From assembly GCA_031278145.1 (NCBI GenBank), contig JAITLA010000224.1, forward strand, positions 1 through 11,125: a DNA stretch of 11,125 nucleotides. Direction: 5' to 3'. Numbering within the stretch: the stretch's first letter is position 1; the number at the start of each line of letters is the position of its first letter. The position numbers and the translations under genes are program-made. The notes under the pieces are model-generated. The model was not told where the DNA came from and did no database searches. It was given only the letters and a program-made list of their open reading frames with translations. Below, one piece after another: positions 1-6,285 of this stretch. The stretch comes from Eubacteriales Family XIII. Incertae Sedis bacterium. Its GTDB lineage: Bacteria; Bacillota_A; Clostridia; Peptostreptococcales; Anaerovoracaceae.

Positions 1-506
1 CCCGCGCGCGCGGCGCGGGTGAAGTCCATCGCGCGGCGGCGGGTGTCGTCGTCGAGCCCCTTGAAGGCCTCGTCGAACACCAGAACGCCGCCTCCCGAAA
101 GCAGCGCGCGCAGCAGCGCCACGCGGCGTTTCATGCCGCCGGACAGCGTATGAACGGGACTGCTTGCCACAGCTCCCATGCCCACGGCCGAAAGCGCGTC
201 GTGCAGCGTGTGAGCGGGCAGCGCCGCGCGCGCCGCAAGGCGGATGTTCCCACCGACGCTGAGATTCTCGCACAGCCTGTCCTCCTGAAACACGGGGGCG
301 AAGGATATGCCGCGCGCGCAGCTCCGAACGCCGGAATCCGGCGCGCATATGCCCAAGAGGATATGCAGCAGGGTGGTCTTTCCGCAGCCCGATGGACCCA
401 TGATGCAGTAGATCCCGCCGGCCGCAAAGCGCAGCGTCAGGTTGCGAAGCACCGGAGGCCCCCCAAAGGATTTTGAGATATTCTCCAAGCTTATATGTCC
501 GTTCAC
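1..506 (-). CDS. ABC transporter ATPase, NitT/TauT type, 3'-truncated
   Basis: This ATP-hydrolysing subunit powers the importer. The first 168 residues are visible and the C-terminal part runs off the left edge. Motifs: Walker A GPSGCGKTT (37-45), Q-loop FQED (73-76), signature LSGGMKRR (121-128), Walker B/catalytic Glu VLVFDEA (141-147) and D-loop GLD (150-152). The overall pattern is that of SsuB/TauB/ThiZ-type proteins. In the Walker B the residue after Asp-Glu is Ala, where Pro is usual (DEPF); both acidic residues are kept, so activity is expected. The start is GTG at 506 in a four-base GTGA overlap with the permease stop, with a weak GGAAAAGG upstream. There is no alternative ATG before Walker A in this frame other than Met 36, which is too late. 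Confidence 0.9.
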   Translation of the reverse strand, partial: MNGHISLENISKSFGGPPVLRNLTLRFAAGGIYCIMGPSGCGKTTLLHILLGICAPDSGVRSCARGISFAPVFQEDRLCENLSVGGNIRLAARAALPAHTLHDALSAVGMGAVASSPVHTLSGGMKRRVALLRALLSGGGVLVFDEAFKGLDDDTRRRAMDFTRAARA

Positions 507-1267
507 GCCTTTTCCAAGGCCCGCAACAGGGCCGCGATGCCCCCCGTGCCGATCTGTTCCAGCGCGAAGCTCAGGGCGATTACCGTCACCGTCCACGCGA
601 GCACGCTCCCGCTGTCCACAAAGATCTTGGCTTGGTACATCCCCTCGCCGACGGAGCCGCGCGGCAGGCCAATCACCTCCGCCGCGACGCCCGCCTTCCA
701 GCACAGACCCAGCGCGAGGCGCACGCCCGAAAGCAAAAACGGCGCCGTCTGCGGAAATACGATGAAGAGCGCGCGCCTGCCTTTGGGCACGTCGAATACG
801 GCCGCCATTTCGAGCAGCCGCGCATCGACGGCAAAGAGGCCCGTGAGCACGTTCGTATAGAGGATGGGCAGGGCCATCATGAAGGAAACGGCTGCGGACA
901 GGCGCGACGCGGGCATCAGCAGCAGGCACAGGATGATATAGGAAACGACGGGCGCGGCCTTCATCGCGCCCATGAGCGGCGCGAGCAGCCTCCCGACCGG
1001 GGGATACGCGCGGGCCAAGGCCGCCAGGGCCGTGCCGGCGCAAAAGGCGGAGAGGAAGCCCAGCGTGATGCGCGCGAGACTGAAGCCCACGGCGCTCCAA
1101 TACTCCGGCGCGCGCGCGAGCGCGCCGAGGCGCAGCAGGACCGAGGCCGGCGACGGCAACAGGATCTCCATGCCCACGACAAGGCTCGCGAGCTGCCAGA
1201 CGAGCAGCCAAAAGAACACGGCGGCCGCGTTCCACAGCGGATTTCCGCCGCGCCCTTCAGGGCGCAA
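503..1267 (-). CDS. ABC transporter permease, NitT/TauT type
   Basis: This integral membrane subunit forms the channel of the importer with the preceding lipoprotein. It has about 254 residues. The permease EAA-type loop is visible at about 153-172 (EMAAVFDVPKGRRALFIVFP), where the ATPase docks; it lacks the usual Gly that follows EAA-x3 and has Val-Phe-Asp there. About five to six hydrophobic segments are seen, plus a terminal stretch SVLAWTVTVIALSFALEQI. The likely start is TTG at 1267, giving an 11-base overlap with the binding-protein gene and a GAGG about nine bases upstream. An ATG at 1321 is in frame but would overlap by 65 bases and has no ribosome site. No ATG fits before the first membrane helix. 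The stop overlaps the ATPase GTG in GTGA. Confidence 0.85.
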   Translation of the reverse strand: MRPEGRGGNPLWNAAAVFFWLLVWQLASLVVGMEILLPSPASVLLRLGALARAPEYWSAVGFSLARITLGFLSAFCAGTALAALARAYPPVGRLLAPLMGAMKAAPVVSYIILCLLLMPASRLSAAVSFMMALPILYTNVLTGLFAVDARLLEMAAVFDVPKGRRALFIVFPQTAPFLLSGVRLALGLCWKAGVAAEVIGLPRGSVGEGMYQAKIFVDSGSVLAWTVTVIALSFALEQIGTGGIAALLRALEKA

Positions 1268-2285
1268 GGTAGAATGCCTCGTCCGGCAGCTTGCCGCCCA
1301 CGGTCTGCGGATTTTGCGCATACAGCGCGGCGAGATAGCCCGACAGCATGCGCCGCATTTCCTCTCCCGCGACGCAGGTGATGTTGCAGCGCGGCAGGGC
1401 TTCCCGCGCTATGGCGGCGTCCACGATGCCGTATGCGCCAATCAGCGCCGCCGCGCCCTCCGTATCCTCGTTCGCAAAGGCGGTCGAAGCCGCATACGCC
1501 GCAAGAAAGGCGTCGAGCGCGCGCGGGTGGGCCTCCGCAAATTCGCGGCGCACGACGAGAACGCCCGTGACGAGTTCGCTGCCGTCCTCCGACACGCGCT
1601 CCCATTCCGCCGTCAGATCCAGCGCGACGCGCAGACCCTCGACATTCCGCAGCGCGCTCACGACAAAGGGCTGCGGCAGCAGCGCGATCCCGTCCGCGCT
1701 CTGCTTCAGCAGCGGCAGGATCTCCGCCGCTTCGGAGTGGTATTCCACCCTTAGGTCGCTCTGCGGATCGAGGCCGTTGCGCGCGAGCACATATTCGAGC
1801 GCGTATTCCGGCGTGGCGCCCTTGCCCGCGGACAGGATCGTGCGGCCCGCGAGGTCCGCGACGGAATGCACGGCCTCGCCCTTTTCGACGACGTACAGCA
1901 CGCCAAGCGTATTGACGGCCAAGACCCGCACCGCGCCTTCCGTGTTGTTGTGGAGCACGGCGGCCAGATTCGCGGGCAGGGCGGCTATGTCCGCTTGCCC
2001 GCTCGTGATCCGCGGAACGATCTCATCGATCACGCCGAGCGTGAATTCGTAATTCTGCGAAGACGCGCCGTCCTCCGCGTCGCGCATGAGCTTCACCATG
2101 CCCATCGCCGTCGGACCCTTGAGTGCCGCGACGCGTATGACCTCGGGTGGCGTTTCGTTCGTTTGAACGCGCGCGGATGCCTCTCGCGTTCCCGCCGCGT
2201 CCTCGGTGCCGCAGCCCGCGACAAAGAACGCGCAGGCGAGCGCGAGGAAGAAGGCAGAAAGCCTTCGCAGGGCTTGTTTTTTCAT
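1257..2285 (-). CDS. ABC transporter substrate-binding lipoprotein, NitT/TauT (NMT1-like) type
   Basis: This 342-residue exported binding protein has a lipoprotein signal: basic start (MKKQALRRLS), hydrophobic core and lipobox FVAG-C with Cys 25 as the lipidation site. The mature part has the fold pattern of the sulfonate/nitrate/thiamine-precursor binding family (TauA/SsuA/NMT1): RVAALKGPTAMGMVKLM, SGQADIAALPANLAAV (95-110), LGVLYVVEKGE, and the hinge-region AGKGATPEYALEYVL (153-167). This subgroup, with KGPT near the N-terminus, is common in Firmicutes, but I know of no proven ligand. I chose the ATG at 2285 with GAGAGGA upstream; a TTG at 2300 is in frame but less likely. The gap to the 99-residue gene is 31 bases with no terminator, so it may belong to the same transcript. 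Its 3' end overlaps the permease. Confidence 0.88.
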   Translation of the reverse strand: MKKQALRRLSAFFLALACAFFVAGCGTEDAAGTREASARVQTNETPPEVIRVAALKGPTAMGMVKLMRDAEDGASSQNYEFTLGVIDEIVPRITSGQADIAALPANLAAVLHNNTEGAVRVLAVNTLGVLYVVEKGEAVHSVADLAGRTILSAGKGATPEYALEYVLARNGLDPQSDLRVEYHSEAAEILPLLKQSADGIALLPQPFVVSALRNVEGLRVALDLTAEWERVSEDGSELVTGVLVVRREFAEAHPRALDAFLAAYAASTAFANEDTEGAAALIGAYGIVDAAIAREALPRCNITCVAGEEMRRMLSGYLAALYAQNPQTVGGKLPDEAFYLAP

Positions 2286-2316
2286 AGTATCCTCTCTCAA
2301 CGGGTTGCGGCAAGCC

Positions 2317-2616
2317 TCAATCCCAGCCGGCGACGCGGAAAGCGTCCATGTTCTCCGAGGGCTCGAAGTCCCGGGGATCGATCTCCTGCGCCGCCGCGTC
2401 CGACAAACCGATGTTCACCTCCACGCTGAGCTTGCGGTAGGTCCTTTCCACATCGGCGAGCCTTTGCGACAGTCGCGCCGCAGCCTCTTGCGACAACCGC
2501 CTTGCGGCGTCGAATTCAAGTAGTTCGACCTCCAGCTCGCTTGGATGCAGGGTCGAATACACCTGCGTGACCAAGCCTCCCGAGATCGTGATGGCAATCC
2601 TGTTCCTCGACATCAT
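2317..2616 (-). CDS. Small protein of unknown function, coupled to rnfB
   Basis: I do not recognise this 99-residue protein. It starts MMSRNRIAITISGGLV, probably a short beta-hairpin-like segment ending VYSTLHPSELEVELLEFD at about 19-36. A charged, Ala/Leu/Arg-rich helical stretch follows at about 37-62, with leucines spaced as in an amphipathic helix or short coiled coil, then an acidic tail. It has no Cys, no signal peptide and no membrane segment, so it is likely cytoplasmic and not an electron carrier. The N-terminal third vaguely recalls small ISGG-V-VYS proteins seen in mobile elements (weak memory, not a firm match). Support for being real: AAAGGAG (2627-2621) just upstream, a four-base ATGA overlap with the rnfB stop, and its place in a packed operon. 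Either of two adjacent ATGs (2616 or 2613) could initiate. Confidence 0.72.
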   Translation of the reverse strand: MMSRNRIAITISGGLVTQVYSTLHPSELEVELLEFDAARRLSQEAAARLSQRLADVERTYRKLSVEVNIGLSDAAAQEIDPRDFEPSENMDAFRVAGWD

Positions 2617-3446
2617 CCCACTCCTTTCTTCGATGGATCGTGCGGCACTTGCGCGATGGCCTTCGTGGGGCATTTCTCGACGCAGAGGGGGCGGGTGCAG
2701 CTTTCCGCGCAGATCCGCGCATCCGCGACGGCGAGATTGTTTTCGACGGTGATCGCGCCGTGGGGGCAGTGCTTGGCGCAGATCCCGCAAGCGATGCAGG
2801 CCGTGTCGCAGAGCTTCCGCGCAATCGCGCCCCTGTCGTTCGAGTTGCAATCGATCCGCACGCGATGCGCTGCGGGCAGCATGCGAATGACCTTCTTCGG
2901 GCAGATCTTCTCGCAGACGCCGCAGCCCGTACAGCGTGCGGAATCCACGCGGGGAAGCCCGTCCTCCCCCATGCGCAGCGCGCCGAAGGGGCAGTTTTTC
3001 ACGCAGGTTCCGAAGCCGATACAGCTGTATTTGCAAGCCTTGGGCCCGCCCTGTACATAGGAGGCCGCCACGCAGTCCCGAATCCCGCCGTAGCGGAAGC
3101 GCAGGCGCGCGTGCGTCGCGTCGCCCGCGCAGCGGATGTGCGCAAGCCGCGGCGACGCGGACGCCGCCGCCTTCCCCGTGAGCTCGGCCACGAGCCGCGC
3201 GACCGCCGCCTTGCCGGGGATGCAGAGGTCCGGCGGCACCGCCGGATCGAGCACGACCGCTTCCGCGTAGGCGATGCAACCCGCATAGCCGCAGGCGCCG
3301 CACTGCCCCTTGGGCAGAACTTCCTCCACCAAATGGATCAACGGATTCGTTTCGACGGAGAATTTCTTGTTCGCAAAGGCGAGTATGAAACCGAAAAAGG
3401 TTCCGAGAAACCCCATAATGAGCAATATGACAAAAGCCGTAAGCAT
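2613..3446 (-). CDS. rnfB: Rnf complex subunit B (polyferredoxin, electron entry)
   Basis: This 277-residue Fe-S subunit accepts electrons from reduced ferredoxin and feeds the rest of Rnf. One N-terminal transmembrane helix lies at about 2-25. The Fe-S domain has GQCGACGYAGC (Cys 49, 52, 57) with Cys 75. Further cluster motifs follow: Cys 138/142/148/152, Cys 172/175/178/182, Cys 217/220/223/227 and Cys 246/250/255/259. Extra cysteines at 106, 125, 200 and 213 are at places typical of clostridial RnfB. Five or six [4Fe-4S] clusters are therefore likely, a multi-cluster form as in acetogens and Clostridia. Starting at 3458 instead would add four residues. The TGA stop overlaps the next gene in ATGA. 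Confidence 0.96.
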   Translation of the reverse strand: MLTAFVILLIMGFLGTFFGFILAFANKKFSVETNPLIHLVEEVLPKGQCGACGYAGCIAYAEAVVLDPAVPPDLCIPGKAAVARLVAELTGKAAASASPRLAHIRCAGDATHARLRFRYGGIRDCVAASYVQGGPKACKYSCIGFGTCVKNCPFGALRMGEDGLPRVDSARCTGCGVCEKICPKKVIRMLPAAHRVRIDCNSNDRGAIARKLCDTACIACGICAKHCPHGAITVENNLAVADARICAESCTRPLCVEKCPTKAIAQVPHDPSKKGVG

Positions 3447-3451
3447 ATCCG

Positions 3452-3456
3452 CCTCC
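3452..3456 (-). promoter_or_regulatory. Shine-Dalgarno that sets the rnfB start at 3446
   Basis: GGAGG sits five bases before the ATG at 3446 on the minus strand. The in-frame ATG at 3458 overlaps this motif and has only the hairpin upstream, so it is the less likely initiator. Confidence 0.65.
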
Positions 3457-3459
3457 ATT

Positions 3460-3474
3460 GCAAGCGCCGCTTGC
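3460..3474 (-). repeat. Perfect six-base-pair inverted repeat just upstream of rnfB
   Basis: GCAAGC, a three-base loop, then GCTTGC lies between the rnfA stop and the rnfB ribosome site. There is no U-tract after it, so it is not a rho-independent terminator. It ends only three bases before the GGAGG of rnfB and could tune rnfB translation or mark an RNA-processing site. The stem is short, so chance is possible. Confidence 0.35.
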
Positions 3475-3500
3475 CACAGTCAGTAAGAAAACCCTTCCCG

Positions 3501-4082
3501 TCAAATTCGGATCATTCCCGAAAAACCCAAAAAGGCGAGGGACAGGCAGCCCGCCAGAATGAAGGCCACGCCCATGCCCCGCAAGGGCTTCGGCACATCC
3601 GCGTATTCCAGCTTCTCCCGAAGGCTTGCCATCAGCACAATCGCGATCCCGAAGCCGACGCCCGATCCGAGCGCGTTGACGACGCTCTCCGCGAAGCCAT
3701 AGCCCGATTCCGCGTTGAGAAGCGGCACGCCCAGCACCACGCAGTTGGTCGCGATCAGAAGCAGGTAGATGCCCCACATGCCGTAGAGCGTGGGCGCGTG
3801 TTTCTTGATGATCATCTCCAGCAGCTGGACAAAGCCCGCGACGAGCAGGACGAACACGATGGTTTTCAGGAAGATCAGGTCGAGCGGCAGCAGCACGAAA
3901 TCGTAGACGACATAGGCCAGCACGGAGCTCCCTGTGATGACGCCCGTGACGGCCATCCCCATGCCGATAGAGGCATCGAGGCGTCTTGAAACGCCGAAGA
4001 AGATGCAGAGGCCCAAAAAGCGCGTCAATACGAAATTGTTCACGACCGCCGCGCTCACGAAGAGCAGGAAATACGCCGTCAC
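3501..4082 (-). CDS. rnfA: Rnf complex subunit A (membrane, [2Fe-2S]-binding partner of RnfE)
   Basis: This 193-residue polytopic subunit is homologous to NqrE and opens with the family signature VNNFVLTRFLG (14-24). Both cysteines expected to bind the intramembrane [2Fe-2S] cluster are present: Cys 26 in LGLCIFFGVS and Cys 114 in ATNCVVLGVP. The residue after Cys 26 is Ile, where the family usually has Pro (CPF). Six hydrophobic segments are evident and the protein ends just after the last one (GFSGMIRI). The start is GTG at 4082, sharing four bases (GTGA) with the rnfE stop; a G-rich site (AAGGGGGG) lies upstream. A 54-base gap holding a small hairpin separates it from rnfB. Confidence 0.95.
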   Translation of the reverse strand: MTAYFLLFVSAAVVNNFVLTRFLGLCIFFGVSRRLDASIGMGMAVTGVITGSSVLAYVVYDFVLLPLDLIFLKTIVFVLLVAGFVQLLEMIIKKHAPTLYGMWGIYLLLIATNCVVLGVPLLNAESGYGFAESVVNALGSGVGFGIAIVLMASLREKLEYADVPKPLRGMGVAFILAGCLSLAFLGFSGMIRI

Positions 4083-4696
4083 CGCGCGTCACCCCCCTTC
4101 AGCGCTTTTTTGCTCTCGTAGAGCTTCAGCGCTCCGATCATGTATCCGATCAGGATGAAAGCGCCCGGAGGCAGGATCAAGATCAGCGCCGGGCTGTACC
4201 AATCCCCGAGGATCGGGAAGCCCAGCAGGCTTCCGTTGCCAAAGAGCTCGCGGATGGCCCCAATGAGCAGCATGGCCGCCGTGAAGCCGAAGCCCATGCC
4301 AAAGCCGTCGAAGAACGAGGGAATCACGCGGTTCTTCGAGGCGAAGACCTCCGCGCGCGCGAGGATGATGGCAAATACGACGATCAGCGCCAAGTAGATG
4401 CCAAGCGACCGGTATAGGAGCGGGAAAAAGGCCTGCAGGATCAGCTGGGTGAAGGTGACGATGGTCGCGATGAAGGTGATGTACACCGGCACGCGGACCT
4501 TGGGATTCACGAAACGTCGCGTCAACGACACCACCGCGTTGTTGACGGAGAGCACGAACATGACGGACAGCCCCATCGTCAGCGCGTTGATCACGGTCGT
4601 CGTGACGGCCAGGGCGGGGCAGAGGCTCAGCGCGAGCACGAAGATGGGGTTTTCGTCGAGGATCCCCTTCTTGAATATCTTCCACAGCTCTTTCAT
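4079..4696 (-). CDS. rnfE: Rnf complex subunit E (membrane), missing one conserved Cys
   Basis: This 205-residue, six-helix membrane protein is homologous to NqrD and to RnfA. RnfA and RnfE form an inverted pair that is known to hold one [2Fe-2S] cluster within the membrane. The first conserved site is intact (SLCPALAV, Cys 26). At the second, where RnfE proteins usually read close to VVNCIILGRAEAFA, this one reads VVFAIILARAEVFA: Phe 108-Ala 109 replace Asn-Cys. The DNA there is ttt gcc, with no sign of frameshift, and the downstream motifs (FFDGFGMGFGF, GAIRELFG) are normal. I chose the ATG at 4696 with GGGAGGGAG upstream over a TTG at 4714. The stop overlaps the rnfA GTG in GTGA. Identity is secure; the cluster-ligand consequence is inference. 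Confidence 0.94.
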   Translation of the reverse strand: MKELWKIFKKGILDENPIFVLALSLCPALAVTTTVINALTMGLSVMFVLSVNNAVVSLTRRFVNPKVRVPVYITFIATIVTFTQLILQAFFPLLYRSLGIYLALIVVFAIILARAEVFASKNRVIPSFFDGFGMGFGFTAAMLLIGAIRELFGNGSLLGFPILGDWYSPALILILPPGAFILIGYMIGALKLYESKKALKGGDAR

Positions 4697-4697
4697 C

Positions 4698-5270
4698 CTA
4701 TCTCCCTCCCACAAAGGCGCTCACTTCCTCCGCGGCGGCCCGAACGCCTTCCGTAACCGCCCGTGATGTGATCGTCGCGCCGGTCAGGGCGTCCACATGG
4801 ACGGTATCGGACGGATCCTTCACGACGACGAGCGCGTCCGCCGTCTTGCCCCGGATCCGGTCTTTGAAATAATCCTTTGCCGCGCCGTCGCCCAAGCCCG
4901 GCGTTTCGTTGCTCTCCAAAATGGCGTAATCGAGCACGCGCCCATCGAGCGCGACGGCCACGAGCATACGGATGCTTCCGCCGTAGCCCTTGTTCCGCGC
5001 GGGAAGCACGTAGGCGATTTCCGTGCCCGCGCCGTTCTTCGCGGCAAACCAAGCCTCTTTGTCGTCCAAGGCCTCAAAATCGACGGCCTGCGGCACCAGC
5101 GCTTGCATCGCTTGCTTTTCCAGCATCTTGTTCTTCTCGACGGCAATGGGGTTTGTGACATAATACGTGCCGGCGAGTATGACGCCCGACAGCAGGCAGG
5201 TGCAGATCAGGTTTGCCGCGATCCGTGGAATCGTATACGCCCTTTCCGCGACGGCTTCATGCGCCGACAT
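4698..5270 (-). CDS. rnfG: Rnf complex subunit G (covalent-FMN, membrane-anchored)
   Basis: This 190-residue single-span subunit is homologous to NqrC. One N-terminal transmembrane helix lies at about 16-38, followed by an extracytoplasmic FMN-binding domain. It contains the family stretch NETPGLGDGA (121-130) and the flavinylation motif DALTGATITS (160-169), in which Thr 166 is the inferred phosphoester-linked FMN acceptor. That linkage is normally made by ApbE, which is not encoded in this window. The ATG start overlaps the rnfD 3' end by 14 bases and has GGGAGGGAGG (5287-5278) upstream. The stop is one base before the rnfE ATG, so the two should be translationally coupled. Confidence 0.96.
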   Translation of the reverse strand: MSAHEAVAERAYTIPRIAANLICTCLLSGVILAGTYYVTNPIAVEKNKMLEKQAMQALVPQAVDFEALDDKEAWFAAKNGAGTEIAYVLPARNKGYGGSIRMLVAVALDGRVLDYAILESNETPGLGDGAAKDYFKDRIRGKTADALVVVKDPSDTVHVDALTGATITSRAVTEGVRAAAEEVSAFVGGR

Positions 5271-6270
5271 GGCTCTTCCTCCCTCCCGTTCCGTAAATCC
5301 GCGGCTTGATTGCGAGGTCTATCAGCGGCGTCAGGCCGTTCATGAGCAATATGGAATAGCAGACGCCTTCCGGATAGCCGCCCTTCAGCCGAATCAGCGT
5401 CGTGATCATCCCCGCGCCCACGGCGAAGATCGCCCGGCCCCGTTTCGTAATGGGGATCGTCACCATATCCGTCGCCATGAAGAAGGCGCCGATCACGAGG
5501 CCGCCCGCCATCATGTGGAAGAGGCCGTCCCCCGTGAAGAATCCGTCCGGACCGAATATCCACGTCAGGATCCCCACGGTTCCGATCATGCAGAGGGGCG
5601 TCTGAATGCCGATGTATCCCTTGTACAATACGAAAGCGCCGCCCAGAAGCAACAGCAGCGTGCAGGTTTCGCCAATGCTGCCGTTCCGCGTTCCGAGGAA
5701 CATCGCCTTGTACAGGGCGGACTGCCCGCCGAAGGCCTCAAGGAGCTGCGGGTAGCCCTGCTGCTTCAGGATCGCCAGCGGCGTCGCGCTCGTGACGACA
5801 TCCGCCCGCGTCGTGAGCGCGGGCCAGCTCGTCATCGCGATGGGCCAGGAAACCATCAGCGCCGCGCGGCCGATGTGCGCGGGATTGAAGATGTTGAAGC
5901 CGAGGCCGCCCATGGACTGCTTCGCGACCGCGATTGCGATGACCGCGCCGGCTGCGGCCATATAGCAAGGGACGCGCGGGGAGATGCTCATGGCGAGCAG
6001 CAGCCCCGTCAGAAAGGCGCTGCCGTCGAAGGCCGTGATCCGCACTTTGCGCAGCCTCTGAATGGCGTATTCCGTTCCCACCGCCGCCGCGACGGACGCG
6101 ACGATGTTGAAGAGCGCGGGGGGTCCGAAATAGACTGCGCCGAAGATCGCCGCCGGCGCGAGCGCCAAAACGACCGTCCACATGATCTTGGAGATGGATT
6201 CACCGCTGTGAATATAAGGAGAGGTCGATACGGAGATCAGCTTCTCCCGCGCTTCCGTTTGCTCCCGCAA
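5257..6270 (-). CDS. rnfD: Rnf complex subunit D (membrane flavoprotein)
   Basis: This 337-residue polytopic membrane subunit is homologous to NqrB. It takes part in electron transfer through the membrane and probably in ion translocation. Visible family marks are FGP followed by hydrophobic helices, GFNIFNPAHIGRA (124-136), ATDMVTIPITKRGR (266-279) and GGYPEGVCYS (298-307). The covalent FMN acceptor is inferred to be Thr 163 in TSATPL (160-165); many family members have SGATPL, and the TSATPL form is, as far as I recall, also usual among clostridial RnfD. About eight to ten hydrophobic segments are evident. The start is TTG at 6270; AAAGGAGG seven bases upstream supports it and no better ATG exists near the conserved N-terminus. 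The 3' end overlaps rnfG by 14 bases. Confidence 0.95.
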   Translation of the reverse strand: MREQTEAREKLISVSTSPYIHSGESISKIMWTVVLALAPAAIFGAVYFGPPALFNIVASVAAAVGTEYAIQRLRKVRITAFDGSAFLTGLLLAMSISPRVPCYMAAAGAVIAIAVAKQSMGGLGFNIFNPAHIGRAALMVSWPIAMTSWPALTTRADVVTSATPLAILKQQGYPQLLEAFGGQSALYKAMFLGTRNGSIGETCTLLLLLGGAFVLYKGYIGIQTPLCMIGTVGILTWIFGPDGFFTGDGLFHMMAGGLVIGAFFMATDMVTIPITKRGRAIFAVGAGMITTLIRLKGGYPEGVCYSILLMNGLTPLIDLAIKPRIYGTGGRKSHVGA

Positions 6271-6277
6271 GGCCTGT

Positions 6278-6285
6278 CCTCCTTT
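6278..6285 (-). promoter_or_regulatory. Strong Shine-Dalgarno supporting the TTG start of rnfD
   Basis: AAAGGAGG on the minus strand begins inside the rnfC TAA stop and lies seven bases before the TTG at 6270. A near-perfect ribosome site in front of a weak initiator codon explains how TTG can serve here. Confidence 0.8.

Noticed and set aside
1..25. GC-alternating run at the left edge as a repeat or Z-DNA element
   Set aside because: It is explained by Ala/Arg codons within the ABC ATPase gene in a GC-rich genome.
1257..1321. ATG at 1321 as the permease start
   Set aside because: It would overlap the binding-protein gene by 65 bases, lacks a ribosome site and adds a basic stretch not typical of these permeases. 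TTG at 1267 fits better.
2640..3989. Long plus-strand open frame (449 codons) opposite rnfA/rnfB
   Set aside because: It is antisense to well-identified genes, rich in Arg, His, Gln and Asp as expected from reverse reading of GC-rich codons, and has no recognisable domain.
2317..4092. A 591-codon minus-strand open frame running through rnfA and rnfB
   Set aside because: It is a wrong-frame shadow of rnfA and rnfB for most of its length. Those genes have clear family motifs in other frames. Only the last 99 codons, behind their own ribosome site, look real.
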